14,922 bases of DNA from an uncultured Collinsella sp. (GTDB lineage: Bacteria > Actinomycetota > Coriobacteriia > Coriobacteriales > Coriobacteriaceae). Both the position numbers and the translations under genes were made by a program. Shown piece by piece: positions 6,559 through 13,205 of the stretch (its first letter is position 1; each line of letters opens with the position of its first letter). The notes beneath the pieces are model-generated. The model was not told the DNA's origin, searched no databases, and saw only the letters and a program-made list of their open reading frames with translations. Where the stretch lies: assembly GCA_902489225.1 (NCBI GenBank), contig CABTZA010000029.1:1-14922 (forward strand), given 5' to 3'.

Positions 6559-7869
6559 TTACTCGTCCAGCGCGGCGAAGGCCTGCTTCAGATCCCAAAT
6601 GATATCCTCGGCATTCTCGGTACCGATGGAAAGACGGATCGTGGAGGACGTGATGTTCTGCTCGGCGAGCTCCTCGGCAGAGAGCTGGGAGTGCGTGGTG
6701 GTAGCCGGGTGCACGACGAGCGACTTGACGTCGGCCACGTTGGCGAGCAGCGAGAACACCTGCAGATGATCGATGAACTTCCAGGCGGCCTCCTGGCCAC
6801 CCTTAATCTCAAAGGTAAAGATCGAGGCACCGCCGTTGGGGAAATATTGCTTGTAGAGCTCATGGTCGGGGTGCTCAGGCAGGCTCGGGTGGTTCACCTT
6901 GGCAACATGGCTGTCACCGGTCAGGAACTCAACGACCTTCTTGGTATTCTCGACATGACGGTCAACGCGCAGCGACAGAGTCTCGGTGCCCTGGAGCAGG
7001 ACCCAGGCGTTGAACGGGCTGATGCAGGCGCCCTCGTCACGCAGCAGGATAGCGCGGACATAGGTTGCGAAGGCGGCGGGACCGGCAGCCTCGGCAAACG
7101 AGACGCCGTGGTAGGAGGGGTTGGGCTCAGCGATCTGGGCGTACTTTCCACTCGCCTTCCAATCGAAGTTACCGCCGTCCACGATCACACCGCCCAGCGA
7201 GGTGCCGTGGCCGCCGATGAACTTGGTTGCGGAGTGGACGACGATGTTGGCACCATGCTCCAGCGGACGGAACAGATACGGGGTGCCGAAGGTGTTGTCG
7301 ACGATAACCGGCAGACCGTGCTTCTTGGCGATCTCGGAGATGGCGTCGATGTTGGGGATGTCGGAGTTGGGGTTGCCGAGCGTCTCGAGATAGATGGCCG
7401 TGGTGTTGTCCTTGATGGCCCCCTCGACCTCTTCCAGGTTATGAGCGTCGACAAACGTGGTCTCGACGCCAAACTGGGAGAGCGTATGCTCCAGCAGGTT
7501 GTAGGAGCCGCCGTAGATGGTCTTCTGAGCCACCACGTGGTCACCGGCCTGAGCAAGAGCCTGCAGAGTATAGGTGATGGCAGCAGCACCGGAGGCGACG
7601 GCGAGACCTGCCACGCCGCCCTCGAGTGCGGCGATACGGTCCTCGAAGACGCCCTGGGTGGAGTTGGTCAGACGGCCGTAGATGTTACCAGCATCGGCAA
7701 GACCAAAGCGGTCGGCGGCGTGCTGGGAATTGCGGAACACATAGCTCGTGGTCTGGTAGATAGGCACGGCGCGGGAGTCGGATGCGGGATCGGCACTCTC
7801 CTGGCCAACGTGAAGCTGCAGGGTATCGAAACCAAAGGTGTGCTCGGGGTTGTTGATGAACTGGCTCAT
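6559..7869 (-). CDS. metY: O-acetylhomoserine sulfhydrylase (aminocarboxypropyltransferase)
   Basis: A PLP enzyme of the Cys/Met metabolism family that makes homocysteine from O-acetylhomoserine and sulfide, the direct-sulfhydrylation route to methionine; cytoplasmic. It is 436 residues, typical for MetY and longer than the roughly 380-400 of MetB/MetC. Features include the PIYQTTSYVFRN and NIYGRLTNST motifs, VASGAAAIT, the PLP-facing VDNTFGTPYLFRP segment, Schiff-base Lys216 in SATKFIGGHG and the C-terminal HPATTTHSQL and RLSIGTENAEDII signatures. AAGGAG lies 6-7 nt before the ATG. It is monocistronic, with a promoter at about 8054-8082, a leader of about 180 nt with a small upstream reading frame, and a strong terminator. 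The divergent LysR gene is a likely regulator. A paralogous sulfhydrylase or lyase role is less likely given the length and the MetY-type insertions. Confidence 0.94.
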   Translation of the reverse strand: MSQFINNPEHTFGFDTLQLHVGQESADPASDSRAVPIYQTTSYVFRNSQHAADRFGLADAGNIYGRLTNSTQGVFEDRIAALEGGVAGLAVASGAAAITYTLQALAQAGDHVVAQKTIYGGSYNLLEHTLSQFGVETTFVDAHNLEEVEGAIKDNTTAIYLETLGNPNSDIPNIDAISEIAKKHGLPVIVDNTFGTPYLFRPLEHGANIVVHSATKFIGGHGTSLGGVIVDGGNFDWKASGKYAQIAEPNPSYHGVSFAEAAGPAAFATYVRAILLRDEGACISPFNAWVLLQGTETLSLRVDRHVENTKKVVEFLTGDSHVAKVNHPSLPEHPDHELYKQYFPNGGASIFTFEIKGGQEAAWKFIDHLQVFSLLANVADVKSLVVHPATTTHSQLSAEELAEQNITSSTIRLSIGTENAEDIIWDLKQAFAALDE

Positions 7870-7924
7870 GATGATCTCCTTGATCGAACAAAAGTAAATA
7901 AATTAGAGAGAAGTAAGTCGCTGT

Positions 7925-7956
7925 CTCCTGATCACGCCGACGGGCGCAAACAGGAG
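7925..7956 (-). promoter_or_regulatory. Leader hairpin overlapping the end of the metY upstream reading frame
   Basis: In the metY leader, CTCCTG (plus 7951-7956) pairs with CAGGAG (7925-7930), and inside it CGCC (7943-7946) pairs with GGCG (7935-7938), separated by an internal loop that can be mostly wobble-paired. The 5' arm covers codons 10-12 (Gly-Ser-Cys) of the leader peptide and the 3' arm follows its stop codon. CTCCT of the 5' arm could alternatively pair with AGGAG in the metY ribosome site, so two exclusive structures are possible. There is no U-run directly after the hairpin. Confidence 0.55.
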
Positions 7957-7985
7957 CCCGGCATTCGTCTTGGTAAGCAATTCAT
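7932..7985 (-). CDS. Leader peptide (uORF) upstream of metY, 17 residues
   Basis: A short reading frame, MNCLPRRMPGSCLRPSA, lies in the metY 5' UTR. It begins with ATG at 7983-7985, preceded by AAAGGAGG with a 7-nt spacer, one of the best ribosome sites in the window, and ends with TGA at 7932-7934, 62 nt before the metY start. It has Cys at positions 3 and 12 and an internal Met at 8, which suits sensing of sulfur-amino-acid supply by translation. The two Cys codons are separated, so this is not a classic run of regulatory codons. It lies downstream of the predicted promoter and overlaps a hairpin. Function as an attenuator is inference; the reading frame and its ribosome site are visible. 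Confidence 0.65.
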   Translation of the reverse strand: MNCLPRRMPGSCLRPSA

Positions 7986-8053
7986 ATGCGGGCCTCCTTT
8001 CGCATCCCGGTTCCGTGGTCGGTTTAATTACCTACCGCCTTTGTGTGTTTTGA

Positions 8054-8082
8054 ATAGTACGAGCATTGTTTCGCTCGGTCAA
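8054..8082 (-). promoter_or_regulatory. metY promoter (-35 TTGACC, 17 bp, -10 TACTAT)
   Basis: On the minus strand TTGACC (8077-8082) and TACTAT (8054-8059) are separated by exactly 17 bp, close to the housekeeping sigma consensus. The predicted transcript starts near 8047 and gives a leader of about 180 nt. The spacer contains CGAGC and GCTCG, a 5-bp inverted repeat 8 nt apart, which could bind a regulator. Confidence 0.75.
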
Positions 8083-8104
8083 TCACTTAAAAGCGCTAAC
8101 CTGT

Positions 8105-8121
8105 TATCGGTTTTATAGATA
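8105..8121. promoter_or_regulatory. Candidate LysR-type box (TATC-N9-GATA)
   Basis: TATC (8105-8108), nine bases, then GATA (8118-8121) make the T-N11-A dyad typical of LysR-family binding sites (ATC-N9-GAT form). It lies 22 bp upstream of the metY -35 and about 20 bp before the lysR start, the expected place for a divergent regulator controlling both itself and metY. Confidence 0.5.
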
Positions 8122-8142
8122 GCAATCGAAAGGATGACGTCG

Positions 8143-9045
8143 ATGACCCTTCAGCAGCTTCGTTTTCTGATTGCCGTGGCAGAGTCCGGCTCAATTAACG
8201 CCGCAGCTCAGCGCCTCTATACCGCTCAGTCCAACATATCAAACGCCGTCAAAAGCCTGGAACAGGAGCTCCATCTGGAGATCTTTACGCGCTCCAGCCG
8301 CGGCGTCACGCTCACCAACGACGGCACCGAGCTTTTGGGCTATGCGCGCCAGGTCGTAGAGCAGGCCGACATGCTCGAGGCGCGCTACGAGGACGGCGGC
8401 ACCCCGCAAGCCCGCCTCGCCATTTCCGCCCAGCATTACGCCTTTTCGGTCGAGGCCTTCGTCAACGTCGTCGAGCGCTGCCGGGACGACAAGTTCGAGT
8501 TCATCATGCGCGAGACCACCACGTCGCAGATCATCGATGACGTCCGCGCGTTTCGCAGCGACATTGGCATCCTCTATCTGGACGACTTTAACAATCGTGT
8601 CCTACAGAAAGCCTTTACCGATGCCCGAGCAAGCTTCCATCACCTCTTTGATGCAAAGGTCCACGTGTTCGTAAGTGAGCGCCACCCGCTTGCCCGCCGC
8701 CCGCAGCTGTCCCTTGCCGACCTTACACCCTATACGCGCTACAGCTTTGAGCAAGGCACCTCGAATTCCTTCTATTACGCCGAGGAACCTTTTAGCTATA
8801 TCCCTTGCGACCGCAACATACGAATCTCGGACCGCGGAACACTTACTAACTTACTTATCACGTCGAACGGTTACACCCTGTCGACCGGTGTCCTCTCCAA
8901 TGAAATGCAATGGGGTATGGCATCGATCCCGTTAGCAGACGCCCCAACGATGCTCGTAGGCTATATCATGCACGACGAGCGCAAGCCCTCTCCCCTCTTG
9001 CAGCAATACCTCGACGAGCTCAACCGCATCATCCATGCCAACTAA
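8143..9045 (+). CDS. LysR family transcriptional regulator
   Basis: A 300-residue DNA-binding regulator. The N-terminal winged helix-turn-helix is clear: MTLQQLRFLIAVAESGS, then INAAAQRLYTAQSNISNAV and a wing ending RSSRGVTLTNDG (residues 1-61). The rest is the substrate-binding-like effector domain. The second ATG (8143) is preferred over the first (8134): AAAGGA lies 8 nt before it but overlaps the first, and the family usually begins exactly here. Divergent arrangement with metY across 273 nt, and a LysR-type dyad between them, suggest control of sulfur-amino-acid synthesis, possibly with O-acetylserine/O-acetylhomoserine or a sulfur metabolite as effector (inference, by analogy to CysB/MetR-type regulators). 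After its stop there is no strong terminator before rnhA. Confidence 0.93.
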   Translation: MTLQQLRFLIAVAESGSINAAAQRLYTAQSNISNAVKSLEQELHLEIFTRSSRGVTLTNDGTELLGYARQVVEQADMLEARYEDGGTPQARLAISAQHYAFSVEAFVNVVERCRDDKFEFIMRETTTSQIIDDVRAFRSDIGILYLDDFNNRVLQKAFTDARASFHHLFDAKVHVFVSERHPLARRPQLSLADLTPYTRYSFEQGTSNSFYYAEEPFSYIPCDRNIRISDRGTLTNLLITSNGYTLSTGVLSNEMQWGMASIPLADAPTMLVGYIMHDERKPSPLLQQYLDELNRIIHAN

Positions 9046-9100
9046 CTGTCGGAAGACGGGGTAGAAATCGTAGATTGCTAGCCCCCGGCGGGCATGGCGC

Positions 9101-9106
9101 TACAAT
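9101..9106 (+). promoter_or_regulatory. Possible -10 hexamer upstream of rnhA
   Basis: TACAAT, preceded by GCGC, lies 38 nt before the rnhA start. TTGCTA (9075-9080) is the only -35-like hexamer and is too far (20 bp). A GCGC-TACACT sequence is placed similarly before the next gene (9661-9670). Confidence 0.38.
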
Positions 9107-9144
9107 GGTCACCCACACGAAACGTACCCAACGAAAGGAAGCCC

Positions 9145-9630
9145 GTGAAGGTCATCATCTATACCGACGGCTCGGCCCGATCAAATCCGGGACGCGGCGG
9201 CTACGGCGCCGTACTCAAATACACCAACCCCACCGGCAAGACCTTCACCTCCGAGCTTTCACGCGGCTACGCCAAGACCACCAACAACCGCATGGAACTC
9301 ATGGCGGTCATCGTGGCGCTCGAGGCGCTCAACCGCCCCTGCGACGTCGAAGTCCATTCCGATTCGCAGTACGTCGTCAACGCCTTCAACAAACACTGGA
9401 TCGACGGCTGGAAAAAGCGCGGGTGGAAAACTGCCAACAAGCAGCCCGTTAAAAACCGCGACCTGTGGGAGCGCCTACTTGCCGCAAAAAGCAAGCATAA
9501 GGTGGAGTTTATCTGGGTTAAGGGACATGCCGGCCACGAGCTCAACGAGCGCTGCGATGAGCTCGCCACCACGGCGGCCGACGGCAGTAACCTCGATATC
9601 GACACCGGCTTTAACGAGAGCGACCTGTAA
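9145..9630 (+). CDS. rnhA: Ribonuclease HI
   Basis: Endonuclease degrading the RNA strand of RNA-DNA hybrids (primer and R-loop removal), cytoplasmic. At 161 residues it is close to the E. coli enzyme. All four catalytic acids are visible: Asp8 (IIYTDGSA), Glu51 (NNRMELMAV), Asp73 (VHSDSQYV) and Asp138 (NERCDELA), plus the flexible-loop His128 in WVKGHAGH. The basic handle region, WIDGWKKRGWKTANKQPV (about 85-102), marks the bacterial type I enzyme. The GTG at 9145-9147 is chosen because AAAGGA is 6 nt upstream and the protein then starts at the family boundary. It is followed by a Gfo/Idh gene after 73 nt with its own possible -10, so they may be separate transcripts. Confidence 0.96.
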   Translation: MKVIIYTDGSARSNPGRGGYGAVLKYTNPTGKTFTSELSRGYAKTTNNRMELMAVIVALEALNRPCDVEVHSDSQYVVNAFNKHWIDGWKKRGWKTANKQPVKNRDLWERLLAAKSKHKVEFIWVKGHAGHELNERCDELATTAADGSNLDIDTGFNESDL

Positions 9631-9664
9631 TAGCGTTTTCGCGCAGCTTTATATCCCCACGCGC

Positions 9665-9670
9665 TACACT
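9665..9670 (+). promoter_or_regulatory. Possible -10 hexamer upstream of the second Gfo/Idh gene
   Basis: TACACT, preceded by GCGC, lies 33 nt before the start at 9704. No clear -35 is present at the right distance. The claim rests on the same GCGC-TACA context seen before rnhA. Confidence 0.33.
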
Positions 9671-9703
9671 CATCCTGTAGACCAAACAACGCAAGGGGGA
9701 CGT

Positions 9704-10810
9704 ATGCTGCGCATCGCGACCATCGGCACATCCATGATTACCGACGACTTTATCCAGGTCGTCAACGCCAACGACCAAGCCGCGTTTGTGGGCACGCTCT
9801 CGCGCGATGCCGAGCGCGGCGCCGCCTTTACCGCCGAACACGGCGGCGAGCGTAACTTCACCGCGCTTGACGAGCTTGCGTCCGCTGCCGACGTCGACGC
9901 CGTCTACATCGGCAGCCCCAACGCGCTCCATCACGAGCAGGCGCTCGCCTGCATCGCCGGTGGCAAGCACGTCATCGTCGAGAAACCCTTCTGCGCCACC
10001 GAAGCGCAGGCGCTGGAAGTCTTCCGCGCTGCCGAGGCAGCAGGTGTCGTGGCTCTCGAGGCCATGCGTCCCCTCCACGATCCCGCCTTCCACGCCATCG
10101 AGGACGCCCTGGGCGAGATCGCCCCCATCCGCCGCGCCTCATTGCGCTTTGGCAAGTATTCCTCGCGCTACAACGAGATTCTCGCGGGACGCGCCACCAA
10201 TATCTTCGACTGCAATATGGCATCGGGTTCCCTCATGGACATTGGCGTCTACGCCGTCGAGCCCATGGTCGAGATTTTCGGCATGCCCTCCGGCCTTACG
10301 AGCATGACTACTTTGCTCGACCCCACCACGCGACAGCTCACGCACGGCCCCATCGACGGCTGCGGTTCCATCCTCGCCAGCTATGGCGGAGGCCGCATCT
10401 CCGTCGAGCTCGCGCACTCCAAAATTACGAATGACCTGCTGCCCTCGCAGATCGAAGGCGAGCGTGGCACTATCCAGATCGACCATCTGTCCACGCCCCG
10501 CAACGTCCGCATCGACTATCGCGGCGATGTCGTACGCGGCTCGGCGACCGAGGCACCGCGCGATCAGGGCGACAACGGCCGCGTGCTCGACCTACCCAAA
10601 TCGAGCAACACTATGGAATACGAACTCACAGACTTTATCACCGCCATCGGCGGCATCGATAACGTTAAGGAAGAGATTTGGGAGACCCCGGCAGGACGCC
10701 ACGAGCTTGGCCACTACCGCGATGTCACGCTCGTCTCACTGCGCATCATGGATGCCGTGCGCCAGCAGGCCGGCATTACCTTCCCGGCCGACGCAGACAA
10801 GCAGGCATAG
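9704..10810 (+). CDS. Gfo/Idh/MocA family oxidoreductase (second copy, divergent)
   Basis: A 368-residue predicted NAD(P)-dependent dehydrogenase with unknown substrate. The Rossmann start is RIATIGTSMITDDF (GTS in place of the usual GxG, residues 8-10). The active-site lysine is in VEKPFC (Lys94), and the C-terminal domain has SGSLMDIGVYAVEPM. The ATG at 9704 has GGGGG 4-5 nt upstream; the open frame extends further 5' but runs through rnhA. Two bases after its stop, the acylphosphatase gene begins, so the two are almost certainly co-translated. It differs from the gene at 702-1721 in length and in the nucleotide loop, so the two are distant paralogues rather than a recent duplication. Confidence 0.87.
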   Translation: MLRIATIGTSMITDDFIQVVNANDQAAFVGTLSRDAERGAAFTAEHGGERNFTALDELASAADVDAVYIGSPNALHHEQALACIAGGKHVIVEKPFCATEAQALEVFRAAEAAGVVALEAMRPLHDPAFHAIEDALGEIAPIRRASLRFGKYSSRYNEILAGRATNIFDCNMASGSLMDIGVYAVEPMVEIFGMPSGLTSMTTLLDPTTRQLTHGPIDGCGSILASYGGGRISVELAHSKITNDLLPSQIEGERGTIQIDHLSTPRNVRIDYRGDVVRGSATEAPRDQGDNGRVLDLPKSSNTMEYELTDFITAIGGIDNVKEEIWETPAGRHELGHYRDVTLVSLRIMDAVRQQAGITFPADADKQA

Positions 10811-10812
10811 CG

Positions 10813-11223
10813 ATGGGCCTCTTCGATACGTTCTTCTCCAGCGTCACCGGCGGCAGTCGAGAGCCTCAAAAACCATCAAACGTCGAGCTCGAGCTGCGCC
10901 GCAGGCTTACCGTGCTCGCAAGCGACGAGGCCACTCAAGACACTCCCCTGCGCTATTTCCTGCACTGGACGGGGCAAGTCCAAGGCGTTGGTTTTCGCTT
11001 TACCAACACCAACCTCGCGCAGGCACGCGCACTCACCGGCTGGGTGCGCAACATGGAAGACGGCTCAGTCGAGATGGAGATACAGGGAGCTCCGGCAAAC
11101 ATCCTATCTCATCTCGAGGCGCTTCATGCCTCCTACGAGCGCATGGGAACGCGTTTTCGCCTCGTAGACGCCCAGGCCCGAGCCCCACTTGCCAATGAAG
11201 ACGGTTTCAGTCCTCATTATTAG
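10813..11223 (+). CDS. acyP: Acylphosphatase with N-terminal extension
   Basis: Small enzyme hydrolysing carboxyl-phosphate bonds in acyl phosphates. The domain occupies residues 46-136, the normal 90 or so of the family, with catalytic Arg62 in VQGVGFRF and Asn80 in GWVRNMEDGSVE. The first 45 residues (MGLFDTFFSS, then a charged VELELRRRLTVL segment) are extra to the family and have no recognised motif; the extension could be an amphipathic helix. The start is fixed by the ATG 2 nt after the preceding stop; the lack of a strong SD fits translational coupling. A later start at about residue 47 is impossible to exclude, but there is no ATG there. Its stop codon lies inside the possible operator of the next gene. 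Confidence 0.9.
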   Translation: MGLFDTFFSSVTGGSREPQKPSNVELELRRRLTVLASDEATQDTPLRYFLHWTGQVQGVGFRFTNTNLAQARALTGWVRNMEDGSVEMEIQGAPANILSHLEALHASYERMGTRFRLVDAQARAPLANEDGFSPHY

Positions 11224-11248
11224 TATTGTGTGCTAAATACGGTATCAT
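11220..11248 (+). promoter_or_regulatory. Possible perR promoter with overlapping palindrome
   Basis: TTAGTA (11220-11225) and TATCAT (11243-11248) are separated by 17 bp, a fair -10 with a poor -35. The dyad TTAG-N9-CTAA (11220-11236) overlaps the -35 and spacer, where an autorepressor would bind. It does not match the canonical PerR box closely, so the operator role is tentative. Confidence 0.38.
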
Positions 11249-11284
11249 TTACCTACGACCGTTAATAGAAAAGAGGCGAGGCGC

Positions 11285-11665
11285 ATGGCGGTGCAAAGAA
11301 GGAATACCAGGCAGCGAAAGCTGGTTCTTGACGCCGTGCGCCAAAGCTATAACCATCCCACCGCCGACGAAATCTACAACGTCGTGCGCGCGCAGGATGA
11401 CAAAATCAGCCGCGGTACGGTCTACCGCAATCTCAATCTCTTGGCCGACGCCGGCGAAATCCTCTCCATCAAGACGCCGGGCGGCAGCCGCTTCGATCGC
11501 ACGATCGAGCCGCATGCGCATATCATCTGCACCTCGTGCAGCCGCGTCATCGACGTACCGCTCCCCTTCGATGCCCAGCTCGACGCCAAGGCGTCCGAGC
11601 AAATCGGCTGGCACGTCACGTCGCACTACACCATCTTCGAGGGTCTCTGCCCCGACTGCCGGTAG
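11285..11665 (+). CDS. perR: PerR-type Fur family metalloregulator
   Basis: A 126-residue repressor of the Fur family, probably a peroxide sensor controlling oxidative-stress and iron genes. The N-terminal winged helix includes DKISRGTVYRNLNLLADAG. Regulatory metal ligands of PerR can be placed: His24 (NHPTADEIY), Asp71 (SRFDR), His77 and His79 (PHAHIIC) and Asp90 (VIDVP). Asp rather than Glu at the SRFD position is the usual PerR mark. A structural Cys4 zinc site is CTSC (82, 85) and CPDC (122, 125). It is shorter at the N-terminus than B. subtilis PerR. An AGAGGCGAGG stretch precedes the ATG. A Fur or Zur function is possible but less likely. It ends convergently with the HAD phosphatase gene across a long inverted repeat. 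Confidence 0.85.
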   Translation: MAVQRRNTRQRKLVLDAVRQSYNHPTADEIYNVVRAQDDKISRGTVYRNLNLLADAGEILSIKTPGGSRFDRTIEPHAHIICTSCSRVIDVPLPFDAQLDAKASEQIGWHVTSHYTIFEGLCPDCR

Positions 11666-11746
11666 ATGTTCGGGACATGCCTTAAAATCCACCTTTCCGC
11701 GCTTTGCAGCAAAAAATAGATTTCTAGGCATGTCCCAAATGTCTAC
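11662..11746. terminator. Long imperfect inverted repeat between convergent genes, candidate bidirectional terminator
   Basis: Arms at 11662-11682 and 11726-11746 pair over 21 positions with three imperfections, two of which are G-U wobbles on the plus strand. The core GGGACATGCCT/AGGCATGTCCC is perfect, and a further AAATC/GATTT pairing continues inward. The outer arms contain the stop codons of both flanking genes (11663-11665 and 11743-11745). No U-tract follows on either strand; the only T/A run is inside the loop (11711-11716). It may therefore be a repeat element rather than a simple terminator. Confidence 0.55.
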
Positions 11747-12540
11747 TCAGCAAGTAGACGACGCAGCTCTTCTTCGACCGTGTGCACGTAACGGACGCGG
11801 TCGTTGATGTCACGCATAGAGGGATTGCAGCTCTCCATGAGATAAGGATGGCCCACGACATTGAGCATGTCGCGATCGTTTTCGTTATCGCCAAACGCCA
11901 TCATTTCGTTAGGTGAGATCCCCAGCGCGCAACCATAATCGGCAAGCGCGGAGCCCTTGCCCGAACCGAAGCCGATAAAGTCCGTCCACTCGGTTCCCGA
12001 CGTCATCACGTCAACACGGTCGCTAAAGAGGCGCTCGAAATACTCCAGGGCCGCCGGCTGATCCACCTCGGGCGTCTGGAAGGCAATCTTAATGACGTCC
12101 TCGTCGATGTCCTCGGGGCGGTCGACCACCGCCACATCGCAGTGGACCTCATGGCGCAAATGGTCGACGAACGCATCGTTGCCGCTCATGGTGTAGAGGT
12201 GTCCCTCACACGAAAGGGTCACGTCGGCATGGGGATACGCAACCACGGCATTCGCGATATCCATAGCAAGGCTACGCTCCATGGAACGCTTGACAACGGC
12301 ACGCCCCCCGCTCATCACCAGGGCTCCGTTTTCGCATACATAGGCGAGCTCATCGGCCACCGGGGCAAACAGGTAGCGCAAGCTCGCATATTGACGGCCG
12401 CTCGCCGGCATAAACACGATACCGCGACGATGCAGTTCATCGATGAGCTCAAAGGCCTCGGAACGCGGCTCGTGCTCCCCCGGATGCAGCAATGTGCCGT
12501 CCAAATCGCATGCAATCAGCTTGATTCCCTCAAGACCCAT
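11743..12540 (-). CDS. Cof-type HAD superfamily hydrolase
   Basis: A 265-residue cytoplasmic phosphatase of the HAD superfamily, Cof/YbiV-like (type IIB cap). The catalytic nucleophile and acid are Asp12 and Asp14 in ACDLDGTLLH. Motif II is PASGRQY (Ser about 47), the lysine of motif III is in GSGKGSAL, and motif IV is AFGDNENDRDML. Substrates of this family are sugar phosphates, flavin mononucleotide or other small phosphates and cannot be predicted here. The ATG at 12538-12540 is chosen: GGGGGA lies about 6-9 nt upstream and the family start follows at once. A longer open frame of 20 extra codons passes through the inverted repeat at 12569-12613 and is not credible. It may be transcribed from its own promoter or read through from the ureE-like gene. 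Confidence 0.92.
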   Translation of the reverse strand: MGLEGIKLIACDLDGTLLHPGEHEPRSEAFELIDELHRRGIVFMPASGRQYASLRYLFAPVADELAYVCENGALVMSGGRAVVKRSMERSLAMDIANAVVAYPHADVTLSCEGHLYTMSGNDAFVDHLRHEVHCDVAVVDRPEDIDEDVIKIAFQTPEVDQPAALEYFERLFSDRVDVMTSGTEWTDFIGFGSGKGSALADYGCALGISPNEMMAFGDNENDRDMLNVVGHPYLMESCNPSMRDINDRVRYVHTVEEELRRLLAE

Positions 12541-12568
12541 ATGCTTTCCCCCACAGCATCTCATCAAC

Positions 12569-12613
12569 AGTAAGACGGACTTTGAATAGTTGCCTCTCAA
12601 AGTCCGTCTTACT
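12569..12613 (-). repeat. Perfect 17-bp inverted repeat between the HAD and UreE-like genes
   Basis: Arms at 12569-12585 and 12597-12613 are exact reverse complements (core AAGACGGACTTTGA) around an 11-nt loop. It starts 10 nt after the UreE-like stop, the position of a terminator, but neither strand has a U-tract after the stem. Its sequence is unrelated to the 558-648 and 1727-1816 elements. Confidence 0.7.
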
Positions 12614-12623
12614 TATACGCACG

Positions 12624-13202
12624 TTAACCGCGCGCCTTCTTTACGATCGTAAAGTCGGGAGCCATACTCACAACGACATCCGCCGCACTCGACGCAAAGC
12701 GCCGGTCCGAATCGAGTTCACGGGTAACCGTCGAGAGCCGAACGCCCTCGACGCCCCGGAGCATGCGGCCCAAAACAGGCTGCACCGGCGTATACATGCG
12801 CACGGTATGCTCGTCCGAATCGCCTCGGAAAAGCGGCGCATGCATATTGCCGATCTCCCAGCACGCATGCGCGAGCGCAATCGGGTCCATGCGGTCAACT
12901 TCGACCAAATAAACCTCGGCGCTGCGCAGGCGCACGACAACCGCCACGGGCACCACGCCCGAACGGTCGACGGAGAGCACGTCGCCGTCGACAAGACGAC
13001 CGCCGTCGGCAGTACCCAGCCGGACATCGACCGTGCGCCCCAGCTCCGTCACGCCCACAAACGCGCGCGTATCAGCCTGGTCCCAATCGAGCAGCAGCTC
13101 GTCAACTTCAAAGACGCCGCCCAGCTTCCGGCGAAGCAGGAGTTCATAGGACGGATCGTTGAGATTTCCCAAGCATGTCGTCGAAACCAAGCGTTCAGGC
13201 AT
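12624..13202 (-). CDS. UreE-like metallochaperone family protein
   Basis: A 192-residue protein resembling the nickel chaperone UreE, which delivers nickel during urease maturation. The similarity I see is with the Helicobacter-type protein: an N-terminal ERLVSTTCLGNLND, a GGRLVDGDVLSV segment (about 68-78), then AHACWEIGNMHAPLF, matching the family CYEIGNRHAAL. This includes His121, equivalent to the dimer-interface metal His (GNRH in UreE, here GNMH). A segment with YTPVQPVLGRML (137-148) and a C-terminal APDFTIVKK also fit. No His-rich tail is present. The start ATG is 3 nt after the slyD stop, with GAGGG inside the slyD end, so the two are translationally coupled. No urease genes are visible in the window. 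The nickel role is inference; the family call is from recall of motifs only. Confidence 0.72.
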   Translation of the reverse strand: MPERLVSTTCLGNLNDPSYELLLRRKLGGVFEVDELLLDWDQADTRAFVGVTELGRTVDVRLGTADGGRLVDGDVLSVDRSGVVPVAVVVRLRSAEVYLVEVDRMDPIALAHACWEIGNMHAPLFRGDSDEHTVRMYTPVQPVLGRMLRGVEGVRLSTVTRELDSDRRFASSAADVVVSMAPDFTIVKKARG

Positions 13203-13205
13203 ACT

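Noticed and set aside
7870..8053. SAM-type or other known riboswitch in the metY leader
   Set aside because: I found no SAM-I core signals (CTTATCAAG, GAGGGA context) or other riboswitch signature. A leader peptide with a hairpin explains the region better.
6412..8118. A 568-codon open frame on the plus strand opposite metY
   Set aside because: It is antisense to a clear PLP enzyme with all motifs, crosses the metY terminator, leader and promoter, and shows no domain. It is a by-product of GC-rich codon bias.
702..10810. The two Gfo/Idh/MocA genes as a recent duplication
   Set aside because: They differ in length (339 and 368 residues), in the nucleotide loop (GAGRIS versus GTSMIT) and in most of their sequence, so they are old paralogues.
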